This document shows, piece by piece, positions 1 through 6,396 of a stretch of 19,885 nucleotides of DNA. Both the position numbers and the translations under genes were made by a program. The DNA comes from an uncultured Bacilli bacterium (GTDB lineage: Bacteria > Bacillota_I > Bacilli_A > RF39 > UBA660). Below the pieces are notes generated by a model. It worked only from the letters and a program-made list of their open reading frames with translations, searched no databases and was not told the origin of the DNA. Positions within the stretch are counted from its first letter, which is position 1; the number at the start of each line of letters is the position of its first letter. The DNA is taken from positions 1 to 19,885 of the forward strand of contig CALVJC010000093.1 in assembly GCA_944331945.1 (NCBI GenBank), given 5' to 3'.

Positions 1-1
1 A

Positions 2-307
2 GCGAGGGCGATCGTAGGAAACTGGAAGGAAGGAGGAAAAGTAGTGGATGCACTAGAGAGATTGGCCCAAGATGAAGAATTTGGAGCCTTATATGATGCA
101 AGAGAAGAACAAAGAAGACTTGAGAATTCTGCGCGAATCGAAGGATATGAAGAAGGGGAAAGCATTGGTCTAAAAAAGGGTGAAAACATTGGCTTAAACA
201 AAGGAAAAGCTTCTGTTGCCGCTTCGATGCTAAAAGATGATTTAAATCCTAGTTTAATTGCTAAATATACTGGCTTGAGTCAACAAGAGATTTTACAATT
301 AAGATAA
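2..307 (+). CDS. Rpn-family PD-(D/E)XK nuclease/putative transposase, C-terminal part only
   Basis: The reading frame is open at the left edge (first whole codon at 2), so this is the end of a gene that begins outside the window. A GTG at 44 could be mistaken for a start, but the upstream codons read a plausible protein (ARAIVGNWKEGG). The visible tail matches the usual C-terminus of Rpn/PD-(D/E)XK nuclease-family 'transposases': a charged helix with DEEFGALYDAREEQRRLE, a glycine-periodic stretch (EGYEEGESIGLKKGENIG), then a small helical end containing LIAKYTGLSQQEI. Known members are RecA-independent recombination-promoting nucleases. The catalytic nuclease domain would lie to the left and cannot be checked here, so intactness is unknown. 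It is followed by its own terminator and is not part of the infC operon. Confidence 0.72.
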   Translation, partial: ARAIVGNWKEGGKVVDALERLAQDEEFGALYDAREEQRRLENSARIEGYEEGESIGLKKGENIGLNKGKASVAASMLKDDLNPSLIAKYTGLSQQEILQLR

Positions 308-315
308 TAAAGTAG

Positions 316-353
316 AAAAAGATAGTGATTCTTAACATTACTATCTTTTTTTG
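316..353 (+). terminator. Intrinsic terminator of the Rpn-family gene
   Basis: GATAGT (321-326) pairs with ACTATC (340-345), extended inward by G·T, A-T and T-A pairs and outward by an A-tract pairing with the T-run (346-352). It starts 8 nt after the stop codon and isolates this gene from the infC promoter downstream. Confidence 0.85.
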
Positions 354-406
354 TTTTATAAGTTAATTGGTAAAAATTGGAAAATATTGAAATTTGAGAA
401 AAATCA

Positions 407-436
407 TTGACAAATTCTAAGAGTTATGCATATAAT
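407..436 (+). promoter_or_regulatory. Sigma-A-type promoter for the infC operon
   Basis: A perfect -35 box TTGACA (407-412) and a perfect -10 box TATAAT (431-436) are separated by 18 nt. Transcription would start near 443. That leaves a leader of about 140 nt before the infC start, long enough for the structured element described next. Confidence 0.85.
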
Positions 437-496
437 AATTACCAGTTAGAAAAGGAAAGAGATTTTATATCCGCCTGATTGCGAAAAGCGATAGGT

Positions 497-537
497 AAAA
501 AGCCAAAAAAATAAATCTTTATTATTTGTGGTTTTTT
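497..537 (+). terminator. Candidate attenuator hairpin in the infC leader
   Basis: AAAAAGCCA (497-505) pairs with TGGTTTTTT (529-537), with further A-T pairs inside and a run of six T on the 3' arm. A hairpin ending in a T-run inside a leader, upstream of the start codon, is the expected shape of a regulated terminator. An adjacent alternative stem lies at 538-560. Confidence 0.5.
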
Positions 538-572
538 AAGTGGGTATAAAATGCCCACTTTTCTTAATTTAT

Positions 573-579
573 GGAGGTG
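573..579 (+). promoter_or_regulatory. Shine-Dalgarno that decides the infC start (GGAGGTG)
   Basis: This strong SD lies 6 nt upstream of the ATC at 586. It overlaps the only nearby ATG (571) and GTG (577), so neither can be served by it. This is the main reason to place the infC start at 586. Confidence 0.7.
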
Positions 580-585
580 TTAACT

Positions 586-1116
586 ATCGCAAAGGATAAG
601 AATAGCCAGATGATCAATGAGGAAATCACGGCTAAGGAAGTCTTAGTGATCGGTCCAAATGGAGAGCAAGTAGGGATCAAGTCAAGAGAGGATGCTCTTA
701 CTTTGGCTCATTATGCTAATTTGGATTTGGTTATGATGAATCCAAATGGTAATCCGCCAGTATGTAAGGTTATGGATTACAATAAGTATCGTTATGAACG
801 GCAGAAAAAGGAAAAGGATGCTCTCAAAAAACAAAGAGCAAGTCAAGCTGAACTAAAAGAGTTTCGTCTTTCTCCAGTAATTGATGTGGGTGATTTTGAG
901 ACAAAACTTAAAAATGTTTTGAAATATCTACAAAAAGGAGATAAGATTAAACTTACGATTCGTTTTAAAGGAAGACAGATGGCTCATACTGAGTTAGGAC
1001 AAGAAGTTTTAGAACGTTTTGCGAATCGTACTTTAGATTATGCAGAAATTAGTGAAAAACCAAAACTTGATGGTCGGACTATGACGATGATGTTAGTACC
1101 AAAAAAAGATAAGTAG
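586..1116 (+). CDS. infC: Translation initiation factor IF-3, probably starting at a rare ATC codon
   Basis: IF-3 binds the 30S subunit, keeps it apart from 50S and checks start-codon/initiator-tRNA pairing. The 176-residue frame has the family's layout: N-domain with NEEITAKEVLVIGPNGEQ and the DLVMMNPNGNPPVCKVMDY signature, a Lys-rich linker helix (YRYERQKKEKDALKKQ), then the C-domain (LSPVIDVGDFETKL, IRFKGRQMAH). An ATG at 571 lies in frame but sits inside the Shine-Dalgarno GGAGGTG (573-579). The ATC at 586 is 6 nt downstream of that SD, and the IAKD it begins matches the usual IF-3 N-terminus. IF-3 genes are known to use AUU-type starts for autoregulation, so 586 is preferred by inference. 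rpmI follows after 12 nt. Confidence 0.93.
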   Translation: MAKDKNSQMINEEITAKEVLVIGPNGEQVGIKSREDALTLAHYANLDLVMMNPNGNPPVCKVMDYNKYRYERQKKEKDALKKQRASQAELKEFRLSPVIDVGDFETKLKNVLKYLQKGDKIKLTIRFKGRQMAHTELGQEVLERFANRTLDYAEISEKPKLDGRTMTMMLVPKKDK

Positions 1117-1128
1117 GAGGAAAATGTT

Positions 1129-1317
1129 ATGCCAAAAATAAAAACACATAAAGGAACAAAAAAAGTATTAAAAGTAAGAAAAGGTGGCAGTATTAAGATT
1201 GGACGTCCAGGAAGTCGTCACAATACAGGATATAAGCCAACGAAAGTAAATCGTAAAAATAGAAAGGGATCAAACTTAAGTAAAGCGGATCAAAATCGTT
1301 TAAAGAATCTTATTTAG
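1129..1317 (+). CDS. rpmI: 50S ribosomal protein L35
   Basis: This 62-residue, very basic protein begins MPKIKTHKGTKK, the L35 signature (MPKxKTHxGxxKR), and ends with the usual SKADQNRLKNLI helix. Length is normal (60-66 residues). L35 is a late-assembling protein of the large subunit, near the L15/23S region. An ideal TAGGAGG ribosome binding site overlaps the infC stop codon, and rplT begins 22 nt after this stop. That is the standard infC-rpmI-rplT order, with translation of the three genes probably coupled. Confidence 0.95.
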   Translation: MPKIKTHKGTKKVLKVRKGGSIKIGRPGSRHNTGYKPTKVNRKNRKGSNLSKADQNRLKNLI

Positions 1318-1339
1318 TTTGATTTAAGGAGGAGATATT

Positions 1340-1945
1340 ATGGCAAGAGTGAAAAATGGAGCGACAACAAAAGCTCGTCATAAAAAAGTATTAAAACAAG
1401 CGAAAGGTTATTTTGGAAGTAAACATAGACTTTATAAGAGTGCAAAAGAACAATTAATGCATTCTGGACAATATGCTTTTCGTGATAGAAGACAAAAGAA
1501 AAGAGAATTTCGTAAGTTATGGATTACACGTATCAATGCTGCATGCCGCATAAACGGTATTAGTTATTCTCGTTTTATTGAAGGATTAACAAAGGCAGGC
1601 GTAGAAGTAAACCGTAAAATGTTATCTGAAATTGCAATTCATGATGAAAAGGCATTTGCTGAATTAGTTGAAGTTGCTAAACAAGGAAAAGAAGGAAAAG
1701 TTAGTCCTAGTGCTGCTTTAAAAGAACAAGAAGTTGTGATTAGTAGTGCGAAAAAAGAAGAAAAAACTTCAGTAAAAGAAGAAAAGAAACCTGCTGTAGA
1801 GAAAGCTAGTCAAGAAAAAAAGACAGAAGAAACAGTAGATTATAATAAAATGACAGTTGCAGAATTAAAAGAAGAAGCAAAGAAGAAAAATATTTCTGTT
1901 GCTGGATTAAAGAAAGCTGACATTATTGCAGCTTTAGAAAAATAA
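1340..1945 (+). CDS. rplT: 50S ribosomal protein L20 with C-terminal SAP/Rho-N-like extension
   Basis: Residues 1-117 are a normal L20 (MARVKNG, KGYFGSKHRLYKSAKEQ, RDRRQKKREFRKLWITRINAA, EVNRKMLSEIAI). L20 binds 23S rRNA early in 50S assembly and is the likely repressor of this operon. The usual protein ends near residue 118; this one runs to 201. Residues 118-166 are a low-complexity Lys/Glu linker. Residues 167-201 form a compact two-helix unit (MTVAELKEEAKKKN...LKKADIIAALEK) that resembles SAP/Rho-N/HeH nucleic-acid-binding domains. S2, encoded next, has the same kind of tail. The AGGAGGAG site before the ATG supports the start. The extension is in frame with an ordinary TAA stop and does not look like readthrough. 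Its function is unknown. Confidence 0.95.
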   Translation: MARVKNGATTKARHKKVLKQAKGYFGSKHRLYKSAKEQLMHSGQYAFRDRRQKKREFRKLWITRINAACRINGISYSRFIEGLTKAGVEVNRKMLSEIAIHDEKAFAELVEVAKQGKEGKVSPSAALKEQEVVISSAKKEEKTSVKEEKKPAVEKASQEKKTEETVDYNKMTVAELKEEAKKKNISVAGLKKADIIAALEK

Positions 1946-1961
1946 ACATATTTTGGAATTG

Positions 1962-1994
1962 AGTTGTCGAGTGCCTTTAGGGTGATAACTTTTA
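1962..1994 (+). promoter_or_regulatory. Hairpin between rplT and rpsB (possible S2 leader or weak terminator)
   Basis: AGTTGTC (1962-1968) pairs with GATAACT (1984-1990), with one G·T pair. An inner GCC/GGT stem (1973-1975 with 1981-1983) closes over a short loop, leaving an asymmetric GAGT bulge. Only four T follow, so termination would be weak. No good promoter is visible between rplT and rpsB, so rpsB is probably reached by readthrough. A bulged hairpin just before a ribosomal-protein gene could be a protein-binding leader; this is inference. Confidence 0.4.
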
Positions 1995-2032
1995 GAACAA
2001 AATAGAAGAAATAACGAAAAGGAGATTAAAAT

Positions 2033-3001
2033 ATGACTGTTGTATCAATGAATTATTTATTAGAAGCTGGTGTTCATTTTGGACATCAAAAAAGAAGATG
2101 GAATCCAAAAATGAAGGAGTACATCTACACGACTCGTGATGATATTTATATTATCGATTTAAAGAAAACGGTAGAATGCATTGAAAAGGCTTATGAAGCT
2201 TTAAAGAAAATTGCTTTAGATGGTGGACAAATTCTATTTGTTGGAACAAAGAAACAAGCCCAAGAAGCAGCAGAAGAAAATGCCGTTCGTACAAATATGT
2301 TCTTTGTTAACGAAAGATGGTTAGGGGGAACTCTAACAAACTTTAAGACAATTCGTTCTCGTATTAAGAGAATGGAAGAGATTGAAAAAATGGAAGCAGA
2401 TGGTACTTTTGCATTATTGCCAAAGAAGGAAGTTATTGGTCTTCGCAAAGAGTATGATAAGTTAAATAAAAACTTAAGAGGAATCAGAGAAATGAAAAAA
2501 CTTCCTAATGCTTTAATTATTGTAGATCCAAGAAAAGAAGAAATTGCGATTAAAGAAGCACGTATTTTAGGAATTCCTGTGTTTGGAGTTGTTGATACGA
2601 ACTGTGATCCAGATATGGTTGATTATGTGATTCCAGGAAATGATGATGCAGTTCGTTCTGTTAAGTTATTAATTGGTTCTTTAAGTAATGCCATTGCCGA
2701 AGCGAATGGAAATGAAATTATTGATTATGTTAGTGAAGATGATAAATCAAAAGAAACGAAAAAAGCTTCTAATACTAACAAAGTAGAAAAGAACAATGAA
2801 AAGCAAGAAGAGAAAAAAGAAGAAAAGAAAGAAACTGTAAAAGAAGAAAAACAAGAAGAAGTAACAAAAGAAGAAGTTTCTAATCCTGTTGATTATAATG
2901 CTATGACATTAGCTGATTTAAAGGCTATGGCAAAAGATGCTGGTATTAAAGGATACTCTAGTATGAAAAAAGCAGATCTTGTTGCAGCTTTAGAAAAATA
3001 A
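2033..3001 (+). CDS. rpsB: 30S ribosomal protein S2 with C-terminal Rho-N/SAP-like extension
   Basis: Residues 1 to about 232 are a complete S2: MNYLLEAGVHFGHQKRRWNPKM, FVGTKKQAQEAA, NERWLGGTLTNFKTI, LPNALIIVDPRKEEIAIKEA and PGNDDAVRSVKLL. S2 sits on the back of the 30S and recruits S1-type contacts. Residues 235-285 are a low-complexity Lys/Glu/Gln linker. Residues 286-322 (VDYNAMTLADLKAMAKDAG...GYSSMKKADLVAALEK) closely fit the Rho N-terminal/SAP helix pattern. Typical S2 ends near residue 240-260, so the tail is an addition. AAAAGGAG sits 8 nt before the ATG. tsf follows, separated by a terminator-like hairpin that probably sets the S2:EF-Ts ratio. Confidence 0.95.
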   Translation: MTVVSMNYLLEAGVHFGHQKRRWNPKMKEYIYTTRDDIYIIDLKKTVECIEKAYEALKKIALDGGQILFVGTKKQAQEAAEENAVRTNMFFVNERWLGGTLTNFKTIRSRIKRMEEIEKMEADGTFALLPKKEVIGLRKEYDKLNKNLRGIREMKKLPNALIIVDPRKEEIAIKEARILGIPVFGVVDTNCDPDMVDYVIPGNDDAVRSVKLLIGSLSNAIAEANGNEIIDYVSEDDKSKETKKASNTNKVEKNNEKQEEKKEEKKETVKEEKQEEVTKEEVSNPVDYNAMTLADLKAMAKDAGIKGYSSMKKADLVAALEK

Positions 3002-3019
3002 ATCTATAATAGAAATAGG

Positions 3020-3052
3020 AGGGGAGGCTGGTTAAAAGCTATTCCCCTTTTT
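3020..3052 (+). terminator. Terminator-like attenuator between rpsB and tsf
   Basis: AGGGGA (3020-3025) pairs with TCCCCT (3043-3048), with an inner GGCT/AGCT stem (3026-3029 with 3038-3041 approximately), followed by a T-run (3048-3052). It lies wholly in the rpsB-tsf gap. No promoter is seen between it and tsf, so partial readthrough is the likely way tsf is expressed. Confidence 0.75.
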
Positions 3053-3072
3053 AAATAAGAAAGGAAGATAAT

Positions 3073-3960
3073 ATGTTTCAAGCAAGTGATGTAAAAGAAT
3101 TAAGAGAACGTACTGGTGCAGGAATGCTTGATTGCAAGAAGGCACTTGAGGCAAATAATGGAGATATGGAAAAATCCATTGATTGGTTAAGAGAAAAAGG
3201 GATTAGTAAAGCGGCAAAAAAAGAAAGTCGTATTGCAGCAGAAGGGTTAACGGAAGCTTCTTGTGAAGGTAATAAAGCAGTTTTAGTTGAAGTAAATTGT
3301 GAAACTGATTTTGTGGCTCAAAATGAAGATTTTAAAAAGCTTGTTTCTGCTATTAAGAATACTTTGTTGGTTCGTGATACAGTTTCAACAATGGAAGAAG
3401 CGAATCAACTTGTTATGGTTGATTCCAATGAAACCATTCAAGAAGCAGTTGTAAATTTTACAGCAAAAATTGGAGAGAAAATTTCTTTCCGCCGGTTTGA
3501 AATTATTGAAAAAGAAGATAGTCAGACTTTTGGAATTTATTCTCATATGGGAGGAAGAATTACAGTAGTTGTTGTTCTTGATCAATGTGGAGAAGAAGTT
3601 GCTAAGGATGTAGCAATGCATGTGGCAGCAATGGCTCCTGTTTGTGTTCGTCGTGATCAAGTTCCACAAGATATGGTGGAAAGAGAATCGAATGTTATTA
3701 AAGAACAAGTTATGAATGAAGGAAAACCTGCTGATATTGCTGAGAAGATGGTAACTGGACGTCTTAATAAATTTTATAAAGAAATTTGTTTAGAGGAACA
3801 AGAGTTTATTAAAGATTCTAGTGTTAATGTATTAACTTATGTAAAAAATAATGGTGGTTCGATTGTTTCTATGGTTCGTTATCAAGTAGGAGAAGGTATT
3901 GAGAAGAAACAAGAGGATTTTGCCAGCGAAGTTATGAGTCAAATCAATGCTACAAAATAG
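3073..3960 (+). CDS. tsf: Translation elongation factor Ts
   Basis: EF-Ts is the guanine-nucleotide exchange factor that regenerates EF-Tu·GTP. The 295 residues match the usual bacterial length (about 290-295). Residues 1-43 form the UBA-like N-domain (VKELRERTGAGMLDCKKAL). Residues 74-84 carry the VNCETDFVAQN core signature that contacts EF-Tu. The remainder has the two-subdomain core (MHVAAMAPVCVRRDQVP). An AAGGAAG site precedes the ATG. It follows rpsB as in most bacteria, and the next gene begins 5 nt after its stop. Confidence 0.96.
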   Translation: MFQASDVKELRERTGAGMLDCKKALEANNGDMEKSIDWLREKGISKAAKKESRIAAEGLTEASCEGNKAVLVEVNCETDFVAQNEDFKKLVSAIKNTLLVRDTVSTMEEANQLVMVDSNETIQEAVVNFTAKIGEKISFRRFEIIEKEDSQTFGIYSHMGGRITVVVVLDQCGEEVAKDVAMHVAAMAPVCVRRDQVPQDMVERESNVIKEQVMNEGKPADIAEKMVTGRLNKFYKEICLEEQEFIKDSSVNVLTYVKNNGGSIVSMVRYQVGEGIEKKQEDFASEVMSQINATK

Positions 3961-3965
3961 AATGT

Positions 3966-4484
3966 ATGAAAAAGTGGTTTGTAATTCTTAGTGTATTTCT
4001 CTTTTGCTTTTTGGTTGCTACCAATTGTAAAGTAAAACGGGTGGAAGAAGTAACAGATGCTGAAAAAGTTTCTTATGAATATGCTATTTCGAAAGAAAAT
4101 CCTTTTCATTATGTGACTTTGGAAGAAGCTGTTGCCTTACTTGATCAAAGTGGTATCCTATATATAGGATATCCAGAAAATAATGCTTCTCATTATTTGG
4201 TTTCTGCTTTGACGGAAATAGGGGAAGAGACCGATTTGTCTATTTCTTACTTTAATCCTCAAGGAGAAGAAGAGGAGGAACTTTATGCTACTTTGCTTGA
4301 GAAACTTCAAGTAAAAGAGTTGATGGTTCCAGCTATTTACTTTATTAAAGATGGGGAGATTATCTTAAAGGATACTTCTTTGGCGAAGGAGGCTCCAGAT
4401 TATTATACAAAGGAAGAACAAGAAAAATTAAAAGAGAAATATGAACAGTTTGTTCAAGATTATCAAGAAAAAATGGCTTCTTAA
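3966..4484 (+). CDS. Membrane-anchored thioredoxin-fold protein lacking active-site cysteines
   Basis: Residues 1-20 form an N-terminal hydrophobic segment after MKKW, acting as a signal or anchor. Cys21 follows VATN, which is not a good lipobox. The rest (22-172) looks like a thioredoxin fold: strand GILYIGYP (63-70), helix, strand LSISYFNP, then VPAIYFIKDGEI (121-132) containing the expected cis-proline. Where related proteins have a CxxC after the first strand, this one has ENNAS, and no cysteine remains beyond residue 21. It therefore cannot do thiol-disulfide exchange and may be a binding or chaperone variant. The start is 5 nt after tsf with almost no Shine-Dalgarno, suggesting coupled translation. 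Its stop codon lies in the loop of a terminator. The fold assignment is inference from pattern. Confidence 0.6.
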   Translation: MKKWFVILSVFLFCFLVATNCKVKRVEEVTDAEKVSYEYAISKENPFHYVTLEEAVALLDQSGILYIGYPENNASHYLVSALTEIGEETDLSISYFNPQGEEEEELYATLLEKLQVKELMVPAIYFIKDGEIILKDTSLAKEAPDYYTKEEQEKLKEKYEQFVQDYQEKMAS

Positions 4485-4499
4485 GACAGAAGCCTTTTT
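4475..4499 (+). terminator. Intrinsic terminator after the tsf transcript
   Basis: A perfect 7-bp stem GGCTTCT/AGAAGCC (4475-4481 with 4488-4494) has a 6-nt loop containing the TAA stop of the preceding gene, then TTTTT. The coding end and the terminator overlap, a compact arrangement. It separates the rpsB-tsf transcript from typA. Confidence 0.9.
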
Positions 4500-4542
4500 A
4501 TAAGATTTTTAATGGTACTTAGTTTTGGGGAGTGTGAAGTGC

Positions 4543-6357
4543 ATGAAAAAAAGAAATATTGCAATTATTGCTCATGTCGATCATGGGAAAACAACTTTAG
4601 TGGATGGAATTTTGAAAACTTCGGGAATGTTTCGGGAAAATGAAGATGTTAGTCAAGTTTCGATGGATTCGAATGCTTTAGAAAAGGAAAGAGGAATTAC
4701 GATTTTAGCGAAAACAACGGCTCTTGATTATAAGGGATATCGTATTAATATTCTAGATACACCAGGACATGCGGATTTTGGTGGCGAAGTAGAGCGAATC
4801 ATGAATATGGTAGATGGGGTTTTATTGGTGGTAGATGCTTATGAAGGAGCGATGCCTCAGACTCGTTTTGTCCTTAAGAAAGCGTTACAAGCGAAAGTAA
4901 AACCGATCGTGGTAGTGAATAAGATTGATAAACCGAGTGCAAGGCCTAGTAAAGTTGTGGATGAAGTAATTGATTTGTTTATTGAATTAGGAGCAGATGA
5001 AGATCAACTTGATTTTCCAGTAATTTATGCGAGTGCTTTAAATGAGACTTGTAGCTTGAGTGATGATATTACTACGCAACAAAAAGGATTTGAGCCTCTT
5101 CTTGATATGATTATTGAGGAAATTCCAGAGCCTAGTGGTTCGGCAGAAGCGCCTCTTCAATTTCAACCTGCTTTGCTTGATTACAATGAATTTGTAGGAA
5201 GAATTGGAATTGGACGGATTCACAACGGAACCATTCATACAGGTGAAATGGTGCGTTGTATTCGACTTGATGGTAGCTTTAAAGAGTTTCGTATTCAAAA
5301 ATTATTTGGTTATTATGGCTATCATCGGATTGAAATTGAAAAGGCCGAAGCAGGTGATATTGTGGCTGTAGCAGGGTTACCTGATATTTCAGTAGGGGAG
5401 ACTTTGTGTAATGTTGGTGAAAATTTACCTTTACCCCTTTTGCATATTGATGAGCCTACGTTACAAATGACTTTTGGTACGAATTCTAGTCCTTTTGTAG
5501 GGCGTGATGGAAAGCTTTTAACGGCTCGTAAAATTGAAGAGCGGTTACGGAAAGAAACGCAACGTGATGTTAGTTTGAAAGTAGAACCGGCGACCAATGA
5601 AAGCTTTTTAGTGTCTGGTAGAGGAGAGTTGCATTTAAGTATTTTAATTGAAAATATGCGACGGGAAGGTTTTGAACTTGAAGTATCGAAACCTAAGGTT
5701 ATTGTGAAAGAAATCGATGGTGTTAAATATGAGCCATGGGAAGATTTACAAATTGAAGTACCAGAAGATTGTGTTGGAACGGTGATTGAACAATTAGGTA
5801 GTCGTGGTGCTGTTATGGAGAACATGACTAATTTTGAAAATCAAGTACGGCTTAACTATATTATTCCATCGCGTGGTTTAATTGGATTTATGACTGATTT
5901 TATGACGATCACGAAAGGTTATGGTATTATCAGTCATACTTTCCGTGAATATCGTCCTTATGAAGCGGTCGATATCGGAGAACGGAAGCTTGGAGTTTTA
6001 GTCTCTGTGGAAAATGGTAATGCGACGGCTTATTCGATTGGTAATTTAGAAGATCGAGGTACGATGTTTATTGAACCGGGTGTTGAGGTTTATGAAGGCA
6101 TGATTATTGGAGAATGCAATCGAGATAATGATTTGGCTGTCAATGTTGTAAAGGGAAAACAATTAACCAATACGAGAGCGGCAGGATCGGATCATACCGT
6201 TGTCTTAAAAAGACCTCGTCCTATTACCTTGGAATATGCTCTTGATTATATTAATTCTGATGAACTTGTCGAAGTAACTCCACATTTCTTAAGACTTCGA
6301 AAAAAGATTTTGAATACCGAAGAAAGAAAGAAATTTGATGCGAAAAAGACAAAATAA
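4543..6357 (+). CDS. typA: Ribosome-associated GTPase TypA/BipA
   Basis: TypA/BipA is a translational GTPase related to EF-G and LepA that acts in 50S maturation and stress or low-temperature growth. All G-motifs are present, numbered from the ATG at 4543: HVDHGKTT (11-18), switch I KERGITI (48-54), DTPGH (72-76), NKID (126-129) and SAL (164-166). Domain II, domains III/V and the family-specific C-terminus follow (GRGELHLSILIENMRREGFE, PSRGLIGFMTDF, KQLTNTRAAGSD). The total of 604 residues agrees with the family (about 605-615). A TTG at 4525 is also in frame, but GGGGAG (4527-4532) serves the ATG at 4543, and MKKRNIAIIAHVDH is the normal start. It stands between terminators, so it is probably monocistronic. 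No convincing promoter was seen in the short gap upstream. Confidence 0.96.
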   Translation: MKKRNIAIIAHVDHGKTTLVDGILKTSGMFRENEDVSQVSMDSNALEKERGITILAKTTALDYKGYRINILDTPGHADFGGEVERIMNMVDGVLLVVDAYEGAMPQTRFVLKKALQAKVKPIVVVNKIDKPSARPSKVVDEVIDLFIELGADEDQLDFPVIYASALNETCSLSDDITTQQKGFEPLLDMIIEEIPEPSGSAEAPLQFQPALLDYNEFVGRIGIGRIHNGTIHTGEMVRCIRLDGSFKEFRIQKLFGYYGYHRIEIEKAEAGDIVAVAGLPDISVGETLCNVGENLPLPLLHIDEPTLQMTFGTNSSPFVGRDGKLLTARKIEERLRKETQRDVSLKVEPATNESFLVSGRGELHLSILIENMRREGFELEVSKPKVIVKEIDGVKYEPWEDLQIEVPEDCVGTVIEQLGSRGAVMENMTNFENQVRLNYIIPSRGLIGFMTDFMTITKGYGIISHTFREYRPYEAVDIGERKLGVLVSVENGNATAYSIGNLEDRGTMFIEPGVEVYEGMIIGECNRDNDLAVNVVKGKQLTNTRAAGSDHTVVLKRPRPITLEYALDYINSDELVEVTPHFLRLRKKILNTEERKKFDAKKTK

Positions 6358-6358
6358 A

Positions 6359-6390
6359 ATGATGTTTCTAAAACGAAGCATCATTTTTTT
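6359..6390. terminator. Bidirectional intrinsic terminator between typA and tRNA-Ser
   Basis: A 10-bp stem ATGATGTTTC/GAAGCATCAT (6359-6368 with 6375-6384, one G·T) has a 6-nt loop. Seven T follow on the + strand (6384-6390). AAAATAAA (6351-6358) gives a T-rich run on the minus strand. It can end both typA and the convergent tRNA transcript. Confidence 0.88.
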
Positions 6391-6396
6391 CATTTT

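Larger units (their letters stand above)
443..585 (+). promoter_or_regulatory. Structured 5' leader of infC-rpmI-rplT (probable L20-type autoregulatory leader)
   Basis: This untranslated leader has three stems in series. The first is CCT-G-ATTGC/GCGAT-AGG at 474-495 with a GAAAA loop. The second is a long A/T-rich stem (497-509 with 525-537) ending in a T-run, which is terminator-like. The third is a 7-bp stem AAGTGGG/CCCACTT (538-544 with 554-560) followed by TTTTCTT. In Bacillota, ribosomal protein L20 is known to repress infC-rpmI-rplT by binding the leader and causing premature termination. Position, length and terminator-like stems fit that system. Assignment to the known leader family is inference; a covariance-model search would settle it. 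Together with the promoter this accounts for the whole gap between the Rpn-family gene and infC. Confidence 0.65.

Noticed and set aside
2..307. Evidence of a mobile element boundary at the left edge
   Set aside because: No terminal inverted repeats or target duplications are visible, and Rpn-family proteins are often stable chromosomal genes.
571..585. ATG at 571 as the infC start
   Set aside because: It overlaps the Shine-Dalgarno of the ATC start at 586 and has no ribosome binding site of its own.
1740..2880. GAAGAAAA-rich stretches as a CRISPR or tandem repeat array
   Set aside because: They are irregular and lie in the Lys/Glu linkers of L20 and S2; no repeat-spacer structure exists anywhere in the window.
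4525..4542. TTG start for typA six codons earlier
   Set aside because: The GGGGAG site lies within this stretch and serves the ATG at 4543, which gives the normal TypA N-terminus.
5322..5825. Long minus-strand open frame inside typA
   Set aside because: It is antisense to a highly conserved gene, rich in Ser/Pro/Thr as expected of a shadow, with no ribosome binding site or promoter seen.
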